Source: Lentisphaeria bacterium (lineage in GTDB: Bacteria; Verrucomicrobiota; Lentisphaeria; Victivallales; Victivallaceae). Taken from it: a stretch of 52,685 nt of DNA. A program made the translations under genes and the position numbers. Of the stretch, positions 21,333 through 29,536 are shown piece after piece. The notes under the pieces were generated by a model. It was not told the origin of the DNA. It saw nothing but the letters and a program-made list of their open reading frames with translations, and did not search any database. The stretch's first letter is position 1; every line of letters starts with the position of its first letter. The stretch covers positions 1 to 52,685 of the forward strand of contig JAFTIE010000121.1 of assembly GCA_017457065.1 (NCBI GenBank), given 5' to 3'.

Positions 21333-22652
21333 TCAATTTTTGAGGATTTTTTCGACCGCAAGCAACTCGGCTGACGGTTCCGATATGGAGGCGATATATT
21401 CCAGTGCCCGTTTGATTTTGGCTACCGGAGTTGATTCGGCAGAACCGGAAATCGCTTCGACGGCAGCACGCTGGGCATCTTCTCCAACGTGGGTATAGAA
21501 GGAATCTATAATTTCGCTATTGGCGCCGAGGATCGAGGTGACCACCGCCTTCGGCACACCAGCTTCGGCGCAAAAACTGGCGAAGGAGTGCCGCAAACTG
21601 TGGAAACCCAGAACAGTGGTTTTCTTTTTCCGTCCCTCTACTGCAACGGAAGTTTCCACGCCTATCCAGCGGATAACCCGCATCGTGTCGATGTTGACCA
21701 GTCCATCGCCAATACACTTACCTCTTTTATCAGTTTGTTTGTAACGTGCCGCAACTTTGGGATTAACATAGGCATCTACCTTACGTTCTTGAGCTTCAAG
21801 CAGAACCTGATAAAGCAGCGGAGCAATGGGAATAGAGACTTCTTTGCCTGTTTTAAATTGCTTTACAAAAATCTTATGATGTTCCACATCCACATTCTGC
21901 CATTGCAACAGTACACAATCTTTGAGTCTCTGCCCAGTAAACATACCGATATAGAAAACCACCTTGAGTTCTGTTTTATTAAGAATGCGGTATTGGGGAT
22001 CATCCAAAACAGCACGAATTTGTTCTTCCTGCTCTCTGGTAAAAGCAATACGCCGGACAGCGGTATCCTGCTCTTCCCGTTCTTTGCGCAGCAAAACTTT
22101 TAAAGCAAAAGGATTACCATCTTCGCGGTACTCCTGCAACGTGGTAAAGATTTTTCGCAAACGGACGATTTTCCGATTGTGAGTGGAAACGGAAATTTGA
22201 GTTGTTCGCAGATAATCAGCAAATTTTATAACGTGCGATTCGCTGATTTGGGCGAACTGTGTAATTTTTCTGTCAAGAAACCGTAGAAATTCCGCCAGTG
22301 TAGCTTCATAAGAAAGCTGTTCTCTGACCGTTGCGGGCAAGGCTCGCTGGGGATGTTCAGAATACGTTTTCCAAATTTCAGATACCGGCAATGATTTGGT
22401 TTGAGCCGCCAGTTTACGGGCAACTTTAACGTGAGAGGCAATTACTTCCAGATTAGTAGCCTGAACGGTAGGAAGCAATTCTTTAGCTTTGCGTATTGCT
22501 TCTTCCCTGTTGGCTGTTTTCAGACTTACACATTTGCGTTCACCCCTGACCTGATAACGGAAATAGTAGTTGCCGCCCTTACTGGTCTGGTAAACAGTAC
22601 CCTTGTCTAATTTGATGCGGTGAAGATCTGAATCCATTTTGCGCTTTCCCAT
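21333..22652 (-). CDS. Tyrosine recombinase (integrase)
   Basis: A 439-residue site-specific recombinase. The core-binding (SAM-like) domain lies at about 90-190 (PVSEIWKTYSEH onward). The catalytic domain follows with the first Arg in MFTGQRLKDCVLLQWQNVD, the His/Arg pair in LGFHSLRHSFASFCAEAG and the Tyr nucleophile in DSFYTHVGED. All four key residues are present, so it is probably active. It would cut at attB in the 3' end of tRNA-Tyr, which lies 108 bp upstream of its start. The ATG at 22652 has GGGAG 7 nt upstream. It sits at the right end of the element beside the attachment region, as expected. A terminator follows its stop. Confidence 0.93.
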   Translation of the reverse strand: MGKRKMDSDLHRIKLDKGTVYQTSKGGNYYFRYQVRGERKCVSLKTANREEAIRKAKELLPTVQATNLEVIASHVKVARKLAAQTKSLPVSEIWKTYSEHPQRALPATVREQLSYEATLAEFLRFLDRKITQFAQISESHVIKFADYLRTTQISVSTHNRKIVRLRKIFTTLQEYREDGNPFALKVLLRKEREEQDTAVRRIAFTREQEEQIRAVLDDPQYRILNKTELKVVFYIGMFTGQRLKDCVLLQWQNVDVEHHKIFVKQFKTGKEVSIPIAPLLYQVLLEAQERKVDAYVNPKVAARYKQTDKRGKCIGDGLVNIDTMRVIRWIGVETSVAVEGRKKKTTVLGFHSLRHSFASFCAEAGVPKAVVTSILGANSEIIDSFYTHVGEDAQRAAVEAISGSAESTPVAKIKRALEYIASISEPSAELLAVEKILKN

Positions 22653-22724
22653 GATTTACTCCCGACTGACTGATTCAACTTAATATAACTCAAGTTTCGG
22701 GAATTGAAAGCGTATATGGTAAAA

Positions 22725-22746
22725 AACGGCAACGATTGTTGCCGTT
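22725..22746 (-). terminator. Terminator of the tRNA operon
   Basis: AACGGCAAC (22725-22733) pairs perfectly with GTTGCCGTT (22738-22746). Read on the minus strand, the stem is followed by a run of six Ts (22719-22726 in reverse), an intrinsic terminator just after tRNA-Tyr. Confidence 0.8.
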
Positions 22747-22759
22747 CTGAGGTTAAAAA

Positions 22760-22844
22760 TGGTGGTGGGAGATGGATTCGAACCATCGAAAGCTGTGCTA
22801 GCAGATTTACAGTCTGCCCCCTTTGGCCGCTCGGGAATCCCACC
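22760..22844 (-). tRNA. tRNA-Tyr (GTA)
   Basis: An 85-nt tRNA with a long variable arm. The acceptor arms GGTGGGA (5') and TCCCACC (3') pair, the anticodon loop CTGTAAA gives GTA, the T-arm reads GGTTCGAATCC, and the 3' CCA is encoded. It is the third and last gene of the tRNA operon. Its 3' end is the likely attachment site for the integrase. Confidence 0.95.
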
Positions 22845-22852
22845 GATCGTAA

Positions 22853-22926
22853 TGGAGCGGGTAAGGGGGGTCGAACCCCTATAACCAGCTTGGAAGGCTG
22901 GTGCACAGCCGTTATGCCATACCCGC
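22853..22926 (-). tRNA. tRNA-Gly (TCC)
   Basis: A 74-nt tRNA. The 5' arm GCGGGTA pairs with the 3' arm TACCCGC, the anticodon loop CTTCCAA gives TCC (reads GGA), the T-loop is GTTCGAC, and CCA is encoded. It lies 8 bp upstream of tRNA-Tyr. Confidence 0.95.
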
Positions 22927-22944
22927 AGTTTTTTACAGAAAATT

Positions 22945-23030
22945 TGGTGCCGTCGGGGGGAGTTGAACCCCCACTCCGGTGAAAGAACTTGGACCTGAAC
23001 CAAGCGCGTCTGCCATTCCGCCACGACGGC
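22945..23030 (-). tRNA. tRNA-Leu (CAG)
   Basis: An 86-nt tRNA with a long variable arm. The acceptor arms GCCGTCG and CGACGGC pair, the anticodon loop TTCAGGT gives CAG (reads CTG), the T-loop is GTTCAAC, and CCA is encoded. It is the first gene of the operon, 45 bp downstream of a near-consensus promoter. Confidence 0.95.
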
Positions 23031-23074
23031 TTCCATCAATCTGTATCAGCTGCACGAATCTCTTCGTGTTCCAT

Positions 23075-23103
23075 AATATAATACTTCATGATGACTTTTT
23101 CAA
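23075..23103 (-). promoter_or_regulatory. Promoter of the tRNA operon
   Basis: On the minus strand TTGAAA (23103-23098), 17 bp, then TATATT (23080-23075): a near-consensus sigma-70 promoter 45 bp before tRNA-Leu. Confidence 0.75.
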
Positions 23104-23155
23104 GCCGCCTTTTTAATTTTTTTTGATTTTTTTACCTTTTTTGCTTCTCGCCCCC

Positions 23156-23172
23156 CCGCTCTGACTGAGCGG
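23156..23172 (-). terminator. Short hairpin directly after the BatD/E gene
   Basis: CCGCTC/GAGCGG around TGACT, ending at the stop codon of the 23173 gene. No T-tract follows on the minus strand, so termination is uncertain. Confidence 0.35.
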
Positions 23173-25650
23173 TCAGAAAAGTTTTCCGGGAAAAGCACGC
23201 TTGAAACTTGTTTCAGGAAGCCACCCCTCACGACCGTTGATCCTGACACGGCAGAAGTCGGAACTGTCACGCTGGATCAATTCTCCTTCACTCCCTCCCC
23301 GGAGCGTGCTTTCTGTGCTGCCCGCATTGAAGCCCGGCAAAGTACGCAGTTCCGCAGAACGCTGCGTGATGATGATCCGGCGCGGCGAATAATTGTCATT
23401 CAACTGCCCCCCGCAGCTCAGCAAACATACCACGATCACAAATATCAACGCTCCGCCGCTGCCGTAAAACAGCCCAGGACCCAATTTCCGGCGGAAACTC
23501 CACACCATCCACAGCAACCCCCAGCAGAAACTGCCGAAAAGCAGGTATTGGTCACAACGGAAATGATCCCGCAATCCGCGCAGAAATCCCCTCAGAGAAC
23601 CGGGAGCAGAAGCATTTTCAAACAGACGGCTGTTCACATGTTCAAGATTGGCACGGATCTCACCGTCGCCGGGAGCAAGCAGATGGGCAAGATTCAGCGC
23701 CCATCGCGCCTCAGGAAGATTATTCAGATAATACCGGCTGTTTCCGTAATTGTAAAGCATCGCCGGACGGTATCCCGTATCGTTCCCCGCAAGATCCAGG
23801 TAGCGGAGTGAGGCTTTGGCAAACTCCCCTCTGTTGAACTCCTGATTCAATTCAGCACCTCCCGCTCCGGAAAAACATGCAAAACATATCAGCACTAATG
23901 AATACTTTTTCAAAAGCCGGAGCAAAGCTTTTCTGGTCCCTTCACTCAAAACACTCCCCGAAGTACCGCCGGGGATGTAGCTTGAACTTTCGATCCCCGC
24001 AAAGTAACGGCACAGTTCAGGATCTTCCACCTGACGGGCAAGATCTCCCGCAGATGCTCCCGCAGAAAGCCCCATGGATTCTCCCAGAAGAGGGATCAGA
24101 CGCTGACGGAACTCAGGCGTATCACCCTTGCGCCGCAGTTCCGCAGCAAGGGCTGCCAGGGCTTTTCTGCGCCGCCGCTTTGCTGACAGTTCCGGCGCAG
24201 CGTTCTCCTTTTCCCGGCGGCGGAAGTACAACTCAATTCCTGCTGCTGCAACCGGCATCCCGAAGATGAAAAACAGCAGCAGGAAAAGATTGTTGCGGAT
24301 CAAAGGCAGCTCCACCACCGCTCCGGGAGCATTTTTCTGATAAAGGAGCTGCTGACCGGCAGTTGCAGGAACTTCACTTCTCTCTTTTGACCTCTTTGCC
24401 GCAACTGAAGTCCCGAAGTTCTTCTGTACCGCAGGGACCGTTGCCGTTTTTCCGGGGGCTACGGCGGCTTTGAACTCTATCTTGCTTCCCACCCATTTGT
24501 TCTGCACAGGAGAAAAACTCACAGGAGTCAGTTCAAGGACCTTTTCCCCTGATTCCAGAGGAATGAGGGCGTACTTGGCGGTGATCTCATTCTTTTTCTT
24601 CTGCACTTCAGGGGGATAAAGCCGGAATCCCGGGAACTGCAGTTCAGGCGCTTTGAAATTTTCCAGGGCTCCTTCGCCCTTGAACTTCAATTCCAGTTCC
24701 GCAACCTCCCCCTGACGGAGCGACTTTGACGAAAGCGCTCCGCTGATCTGCCACTGCCCCACCAGTCCGCAGCTTGTCACACCCGCAGGGAGCGGCGGCA
24801 GTGCCTTTATTTCCACCGGCGGTGCCGGGGTGAATTTCAGTGTGTAAGGCATGACTCTGTCAGTGCTGAAAAGTCCGCCACCGAAGCCGAACCCACCGAA
24901 AAAGTCATCTTCCTCCACGGCGTTTTTCCGGACGATCCCCAACCGGATCGTCGCCCCCGGAGCGAATGTCCCGGGAATCAGCACCCGGCACCGGGCTGTA
25001 AATCTGTGACAGATGAAAACATTCTCCTTTTCCACCACTTCCGAAGGCGTGCCGAGCTGAAATCTGATCCTGCCGCCCCGGTAGTTGTAGAGTGTGAAAA
25101 CTGCATTCCCGGTGTTGAGAAGCTCAGGCAGGTAATTGGCGCGGATCTGGGTCATAAAGCGCTCGTCAATGAGAAGATCACAGTGGATCACCAGCTCTTC
25201 GCCCGCATAGTAACTCTTCTTCTTCCCGGCAATGCTGACTTTCCCTTTGACCACGTCGGCGATCTTCACTTCACCGCCGCCGCCGGCACTGCGGGGAAGC
25301 ACACGGATCCTGATCTCTTTCGTCAAAGCGCTTTCTTTTCCCGCATGGACCCTGAACGGTGGGATCGTTACTGTGCCTTCCTGTGAGGGGATCAGCATAA
25401 GTGTACGGGTGTAAGTCACTTTGCCGTTGATACTCCTCATGCCGCTGGAACTGTAAGAATTTTCCCACTGTGCCCCTGATACTTCAGGGGTGTCGATCTT
25501 AGTGATCCTTTTATCGGAACTCAGCTGCAGCTGAATGAATTTACCCATCTGCACGTTGCGTCTGACAGGTTCAAGACCTACTTCAAGTGCCGGAGACATT
25601 GCGGCGCACAAAAGCACTGCACTCAGAAAAAATCCCGTGTAACTTTTCAT
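23173..25650 (-). CDS. BatD-BatE fusion (aerotolerance operon protein)
   Basis: An 825-residue protein. After a signal peptide (MKSYTGFFLSAVLLCAAMSPA) comes a BatD-type tandem beta-domain region (residues about 25-440) with PFRVHAGKESALTKEIRIRVLP and EVAELELKFKGEGALENF, then a membrane helix (NNLFLLLFFIFGMPVAAAG). The second half contains a further hydrophobic segment, a TPR unit (AMLYNYGNSRYYLNNLPEARWAL), another membrane helix, and a C-terminal SH3-like domain (RSAELRTLPGFNAG, then CRVRINGREGWLP). TPR plus SH3 is the BatE layout, so BatD and BatE appear fused. Bat proteins act in the cell envelope with MoxR ATPases in stress tolerance. The gene follows the VWA gene by 6 bp. No moxR, DUF58 or batA gene is in view. 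Confidence 0.8.
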   Translation of the reverse strand: MKSYTGFFLSAVLLCAAMSPALEVGLEPVRRNVQMGKFIQLQLSSDKRITKIDTPEVSGAQWENSYSSSGMRSINGKVTYTRTLMLIPSQEGTVTIPPFRVHAGKESALTKEIRIRVLPRSAGGGGEVKIADVVKGKVSIAGKKKSYYAGEELVIHCDLLIDERFMTQIRANYLPELLNTGNAVFTLYNYRGGRIRFQLGTPSEVVEKENVFICHRFTARCRVLIPGTFAPGATIRLGIVRKNAVEEDDFFGGFGFGGGLFSTDRVMPYTLKFTPAPPVEIKALPPLPAGVTSCGLVGQWQISGALSSKSLRQGEVAELELKFKGEGALENFKAPELQFPGFRLYPPEVQKKKNEITAKYALIPLESGEKVLELTPVSFSPVQNKWVGSKIEFKAAVAPGKTATVPAVQKNFGTSVAAKRSKERSEVPATAGQQLLYQKNAPGAVVELPLIRNNLFLLLFFIFGMPVAAAGIELYFRRREKENAAPELSAKRRRRKALAALAAELRRKGDTPEFRQRLIPLLGESMGLSAGASAGDLARQVEDPELCRYFAGIESSSYIPGGTSGSVLSEGTRKALLRLLKKYSLVLICFACFSGAGGAELNQEFNRGEFAKASLRYLDLAGNDTGYRPAMLYNYGNSRYYLNNLPEARWALNLAHLLAPGDGEIRANLEHVNSRLFENASAPGSLRGFLRGLRDHFRCDQYLLFGSFCWGLLWMVWSFRRKLGPGLFYGSGGALIFVIVVCLLSCGGQLNDNYSPRRIIITQRSAELRTLPGFNAGSTESTLRGGSEGELIQRDSSDFCRVRINGREGWLPETSFKRAFPGKLF

Positions 25651-25656
25651 TTCAGA

Positions 25657-27720
25657 TCACCAATCCCTTTCTGTCTGCGGTCTGCTCATGCGTTGACGCT
25701 GTTTGATGGCGGAACGCATTTTTTTATCATCTTCGCCCATCATTTCCAGCATCTGTTCTGCTCCTTTGCGGTTCTCCTGTTTCTGCATACTGCCGGGGGC
25801 AGGGGTGTGCCGGGCGTTTTGCTGAGCCTTGCTTTGAGGCGGTTCCGGAGTCCCCCTTGAGTTCTGAGGCGGGGAACCTTCTGCTTTTTGCTGTTGACCG
25901 CCCTGCTTCGCCAGCTCCCGGAGCGCCTTTTCAAGATGGCGGGAACTTTGTTGATCCTGCCCCTTTTTTTTGGCTTCAGAAGCTTTCTGCAGCTCCTGAG
26001 AAGCTTTTTGGGCAGACTGTGCCAGTTGTGACTGTTTCAGCTGCTGCGCCTGATCCCGGAGCTGATTGCTTGCCTGCTGTGCCTTGTTGATGGACTGCTG
26101 CTGCTGTTGGCGCTGCTGCTGATTCCGGGGCTTTTGCTGATTCTGCTGCTGTGCAGAGGCGGTTTGATCTTGTGCCTTCTGCTGCTGTTTCAACAGTTCT
26201 TCGATTTTTTTCTTCAGCTCTTCAAGAGCTTTGCGTTCACGGAAAAGGGTGGTGAGGTTGGAGCTCAGGACCTTTTCAGGAGGTGCTCCGCCTGAAACAG
26301 AGGCACTGTACAGCTCTTCAGCTCCGTCAGAAAGGGTGAGAGACTCCTTGATGGTTTTCAAAGCTTCTGCCGGACGCTGCTGTTTGAGCTGTTCACCGAT
26401 ATTTTTTTGCAGACTGCGGCTGTCGTTGTGGAGTCCTGTTCCCAGATTGAGAAAACTTTTGGCGCGCAGAGGGGAATCGGCGGGCAGACGGGAGATCAGT
26501 TTGCGGTAAAGCTCTTCGCAGCCTTTGTTGCCTGATATCTGCATGTTCCGTGCCAGATTGTAGGTCTCTTCCGGAGTCTTGGGCTCAGTTATGACAGTCG
26601 GCGCCGGGGCACTCCCCTTGCCCTTTTCTGCAAGGAGAGGGACACTCTTTTTTTCTGCTCCCTCAAGACCCGGAAGTGCCATGAATACTGACAACCCCAG
26701 AAGCAGGGAAGAAAGGGGAACTGCAGGGCTCTTTCTCTCTGACAGAAGCAGAAAAGCAAACAATGCCGCCAGTGCCGCCGCCAGAGCTTTTGGGAACTCT
26801 TCAACGGGGAGCTTGTGCTTCACATTTTCCCTGCTGAGGCGGTCAAGACCGTCAATGGCGGACTGCAGCTGGGGAAATCCGGAATCCGTCGCCGTGGTGC
26901 GGATATAAATCCCCTTGGTGGCGGCGGCAAGAGAACTCAGAAGCTTTTCATTGAGCCGGGTGGTGACGATCTTGCCTTTCCGGTCACGGATCAGAGCACT
27001 TTCCCCCGGAGTCCGGGGGATCACGGAACCGTTGACGGGATCCCCGAAGCCGATGGCGAAAACGGGGATGTGCCGTTTGACCAGCTCTTCTGTGACCTTT
27101 TTGATGCTGCCCTGAAGCTCTTCACCGTCGGTCATCAGTATGATGGCACGGTTGCCGGACTCTGAGCTTTCAAAAGCTTTGAGCGCCACCTGGAGCGCCC
27201 GTTCAAGGTTGGTCCCCCCTGCCGGAACGCTGTCGGTGGAAATGTCATCCACATACTCGTTGAAGGTCACCGGATCTGAGGTCAGAGGACAGCTGAGATA
27301 AGCGTTCCCCGCAAAGAGGATCAATCCCAGACGGTCCCCCCGGTCACGGGCGGCAAGCTGATGAAGCAGAAATTGGGCGTGGCGGAGCCGGGAGGGGGCG
27401 ATATCGGCGGCATTCATGCTCCGGGAAACATCGCAGAGCACCAGCAGATCCCTGCCTTTTTCTTCAAAGGGCAGCAGTTTGGCATAGAAAAAGGGGCGTC
27501 CGCAGGCGATAACGATGAAAATGACCGCTGTGCAGAGCAATATGATCCGCAGGAGTCTGCGCCCCCGGGAAAGGTGTACGGCTTCCGGGGAGTCGGCATT
27601 GGCTCCCAGAAGTATATTGAGGCGTTCTTTCCTGCGCGCTCTGCCGATCAGAGCAAGAAGGGGCATCAGTACCAAAGGGAGTATCAAAAGATAAAGCCAG
27701 TCCGGGGCAATAAAGTTCAT
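25657..27720 (-). CDS. BatB-BatC fusion: VWA-domain membrane protein with TPR and Gln-rich tail
   Basis: A 687-residue protein. Two N-terminal membrane helices (DWLYLLILPLVLMPLLAL; LRIILLCTAVIFIVIACG) precede a von Willebrand A domain with the MIDAS motif DVSRS, GGTNLERAL and MTDGEE. A third membrane helix follows at about 310-330, and then a signal-like hydrophobic stretch. Next come TPR-like repeats (NLARNMQISGNKGCEELYRKL) and a long Gln/Lys-rich low-complexity coil (500-640). BatB is VWA plus membrane helices and BatC is TPR, so this is a BatB-BatC type fusion. I chose the ATG at 27720 (GGAGGAAGA just upstream) over a longer frame. It is co-transcribed with the BatD-BatE gene. Confidence 0.8.
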   Translation of the reverse strand: MNFIAPDWLYLLILPLVLMPLLALIGRARRKERLNILLGANADSPEAVHLSRGRRLLRIILLCTAVIFIVIACGRPFFYAKLLPFEEKGRDLLVLCDVSRSMNAADIAPSRLRHAQFLLHQLAARDRGDRLGLILFAGNAYLSCPLTSDPVTFNEYVDDISTDSVPAGGTNLERALQVALKAFESSESGNRAIILMTDGEELQGSIKKVTEELVKRHIPVFAIGFGDPVNGSVIPRTPGESALIRDRKGKIVTTRLNEKLLSSLAAATKGIYIRTTATDSGFPQLQSAIDGLDRLSRENVKHKLPVEEFPKALAAALAALFAFLLLSERKSPAVPLSSLLLGLSVFMALPGLEGAEKKSVPLLAEKGKGSAPAPTVITEPKTPEETYNLARNMQISGNKGCEELYRKLISRLPADSPLRAKSFLNLGTGLHNDSRSLQKNIGEQLKQQRPAEALKTIKESLTLSDGAEELYSASVSGGAPPEKVLSSNLTTLFRERKALEELKKKIEELLKQQQKAQDQTASAQQQNQQKPRNQQQRQQQQQSINKAQQASNQLRDQAQQLKQSQLAQSAQKASQELQKASEAKKKGQDQQSSRHLEKALRELAKQGGQQQKAEGSPPQNSRGTPEPPQSKAQQNARHTPAPGSMQKQENRKGAEQMLEMMGEDDKKMRSAIKQRQRMSRPQTERDW

Positions 27721-27765
27721 TCTTCCTCCTGTGAAATATCGCTTTCTCCAATTCTTTTTCCACAT

Positions 27766-27931
27766 GAGGCAATTTCAAAACTCCTCAAAATTGTCAAAGC
27801 GCCCTCGCTTCGATCTGATAAAGGGAGCGTTTTCGGCTGTTACCTTAAAGGTAGCAACCTCAAACTACCCTTTACAGCTCTTTGCGAATGGCATCTTTGT
27901 CATTTTTTGAATGACTTTTGAAATTACCTCC
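27766..27931. repeat. MITE-like palindromic repeat, about 165 bp
   Basis: In the gap 27721-28100, GAGGCAATTTCAAAA (27766-27780) faces GAGGTAATTTCAAAA on the opposite strand (27930-27916). The inverted ends stay similar for about 38 bp (TTGTCAAAGCGCC against ATGACAAAGATGCC). The right arm, as its reverse complement (27931-27892), matches 40121-40160 at 39 of 40 bases. GAGGCAATTTCAAA also occurs at 42012. The inner part has TACCTT/AAGGTA and other small palindromes and no ORF. No copy is seen in the mobile element. Confidence 0.65.
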
Positions 27932-28033
27932 ACATCTTAGAAATATAGTATAAAACGCCGAAAAATCAAGTCCTTTATGGCGATATCCCGTAAAATTGTT
28001 TCTCTGAAGCTTTCTGCCCCAACAACTGAAAAA

Positions 28034-28070
28034 GGCTGCGGCTCACCTTTTTCAAGGTTTTGCAACAGCC
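28034..28070 (-). terminator. Terminator of the propeller-glycosidase gene
   Basis: On the minus strand GGCTGTTGC...GCAGCC encloses ACCTT-GAAA-AAGGT and is followed by TTTTTC. The same sequence plan, GGCTGTTGCAAAACCT then AAAGGT then AGCC and Ts, recurs at 52384-52426. Confidence 0.7.
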
Positions 28071-28100
28071 CTTCCGGAGGATCTCCAAAGCATCATTTCA

Positions 28101-28991
28101 TCAGAAAAAACTTGCAAAAAGTTTTGCCATTGTCCCGTTGTACCAGCAGGTATAGCGGTCTTTGATCCCCAGCTGGTTGCCCCCTGCGCTGCAGGCTTTG
28201 ACTCTGCCGCCGATCTCGATGAACTCCGCATCGCTGGTGTTGATCTCACGGATACCGGCGCTTCCGAGAATGATATGGGAGTAGTCAGGGAAAAGAATGG
28301 ACTTTTTGCCCCGTTCCCAGTGGAAAAGATCACGGCTCCGGGCGATATGGGTGTCGTAGTTGAGGTCGCCGGTCTCTTCGTTGGTAAATTCATTGAGGTA
28401 GGTGATGTAGTAGTAGCCGTCCTCAGGGATGAAGTAGATGGCGCCCGCTCCCAGATAGGTGATATTGTTGCGGAAAAGGGCTCCGTCGATAAGAGACCAG
28501 TTTTTCAGATCCCGGGACTCAAGGAACTTGACGGAAAAGGGTTTGCCCGTGTCACGCAGTTCCACAAGCATCACATATCTTTCGCCGTCAAAGGTGACTC
28601 CTGTGTTGAGCAGAGAACCGCTGTTGTAGTTTTCGATGACGGGGGCGGGATCGCTCCAGTGGATCAGATCATCAGAAGAGATGTAATCAATGGCGTGTCC
28701 TGTCATCCACGCCCGGGGCTTGTCAAAGCGGGGGGCGAAACAGTAGACTTTGCCGGAGCGGGGATCGCTGTAGGCGGAAATGAAGTAGTACCCTTCCATA
28801 AGGGGCGCACCGCATTTTCCGGTGGCGGCATGGAAGATTTTAGCGTGTTCTTTCGTGCCTTCGGGAAGCTTGTCGTGGGCGGGGGAAAAGTTCAGCAGAT
28901 AATACTCCTCACCTCTGAACATGAAAGGGGTAAGTTCGGCACCTTCAGGAAAATATTCGATATTTTCCCAGATATCATCTTTACGGGGCAT
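28101..28991 (-). CDS. Five-bladed beta-propeller glycosidase-like protein (GH43/GH32/GH130 type)
   Basis: A 296-residue protein without a signal peptide. Blade-like repeats of aromatic and Asp motifs run through it: AELTPFMFRGEEYYLLNFSP, then YYFISAYSDPRSGKVYCF, then IDYISSDDLIHWSDPAPVI, ESRDLKNWSLIDGA, YYYITYLNEF and ARSRDLFHWERGKK. The S-x-D-L-x-x-W pattern is typical of GH43/GH32/GH130-like propellers. Which Asp and Glu are catalytic cannot be settled. It is probably a cytoplasmic glycoside hydrolase or phosphorylase for imported oligosaccharides. AAAGGAATC lies upstream of the ATG at 28991. It is in line with dtd and the M24 gene on the same strand. Confidence 0.65.
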   Translation of the reverse strand: MPRKDDIWENIEYFPEGAELTPFMFRGEEYYLLNFSPAHDKLPEGTKEHAKIFHAATGKCGAPLMEGYYFISAYSDPRSGKVYCFAPRFDKPRAWMTGHAIDYISSDDLIHWSDPAPVIENYNSGSLLNTGVTFDGERYVMLVELRDTGKPFSVKFLESRDLKNWSLIDGALFRNNITYLGAGAIYFIPEDGYYYITYLNEFTNEETGDLNYDTHIARSRDLFHWERGKKSILFPDYSHIILGSAGIREINTSDAEFIEIGGRVKACSAGGNQLGIKDRYTCWYNGTMAKLFASFF

Positions 28992-29017
28992 AATGACAGA
29001 TTCCTTTATGATCCAGT

Positions 29018-29464
29018 TTACACTTCAGGGAACTCCACCATTACGGTCACAGGACCGTCATTGTGGATCTCAACTTGCATATCAGCACCAAAAATACCGG
29101 TTTCCACCGGGATCCCCCTGCTGCGGAGTCTTTGGATAAAATACTCGTAAAGGGGTTCAGCTACTTCCGGACGTGCCGCAGCATCAAAAGAGGGGCGCCG
29201 TCCTTTGCGGGTGGCGGCATAGAGAGTGAACTGTGAAATCAGCAGTATACTGCCGCCGATATCTTCAAGACTTTTGTTCATCTTGCCGTTTTCGTCTTCA
29301 AAGATCCGCAGATCCACACATTTGTCGGCGACGAAATCGGCATCCTTTTCGGTATCGGTGTGGGTGACGCCCAGCAGGATCACCAATCCCTGTTCAATAG
29401 CGCCGTTGACTTTGCCGTCAATGGTGACGCTGCCTTTTTTGACTCTCTGTACCAACGCTCGCAT
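29018..29464 (-). CDS. dtd: D-aminoacyl-tRNA deacylase
   Basis: A 148-residue protein matching Dtd over its full length. It starts [18 protein letters not shown]; the SQFTLYA active-site motif lies near residue 77 and NDGPVTVM at the C-terminus carries the Gly-cisPro element that excludes L-amino acids. It hydrolyses D-Tyr and other D-aminoacyl-tRNAs and also Gly-tRNA-Ala, a proofreading task in the cytosol. The length is normal for the family. It lies 26 bp from the neighbouring propeller gene, in the same direction. The start at 29464 has a GGGAG ribosome site. Confidence 0.95.
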   Translation of the reverse strand: MRALVQRVKKGSVTIDGKVNGAIEQGLVILLGVTHTDTEKDADFVADKCVDLRIFEDENGKMNKSLEDIGGSILLISQFTLYAATRKGRRPSFDAAARPEVAEPLYEYFIQRLRSRGIPVETGIFGADMQVEIHNDGPVTVMVEFPEV

Positions 29465-29482
29465 AATGGCTCCCTGTAAAAA

Positions 29483-29516
29483 ACTTCCGTTCCTCCCCTG
29501 AAGGAGAAACGGAAGT
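29483..29516 (-). terminator. Terminator of the M24 gene
   Basis: ACTTCCGTT (29483-29491) pairs with AACGGAAGT (29508-29516) and inner CCTCC with GGAG. On the minus strand it runs into TTTTTT after the M24 stop at 29537. Confidence 0.8.
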
Positions 29517-29536
29517 CATATTGCCTTAAAGGAACA

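Larger units (their letters stand above)
1..22759. mobile_element. Integrated mobile element (right part), inserted at tRNA-Tyr
   Basis: This stretch carries a tyrosine integrase pointing away from the 3' end of tRNA-Tyr, an AlpA/Xis-like regulator, a small replication module (helicase, Gp2/YfjJ-like, Toprim/RepA-like), a clamp-like protein, a nuclease, DUF932, AIPR defence and many unknown genes. tRNA 3' ends are classic attB sites for tyrosine integrases, so the right boundary is placed between the integrase start (22652) and the encoded CCA of tRNA-Tyr (22760). No second copy of the tRNA-Tyr 3' end is visible, so the left end lies outside the window. Base composition by eye is more AT-rich than in the chromosomal genes to the right. 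No virion structural or conjugation genes are visible, so a satellite, an integrative mobilizable element or part of a larger prophage are all possible. The boundary is inferred. Confidence 0.75.

Noticed and set aside
16742-22652. A complete prophage.
   Set aside because: There is replication and integration machinery but no terminase, portal, capsid, tail or lysis gene in the window. A satellite or other integrative element fits better, though the missing left part could hold them.
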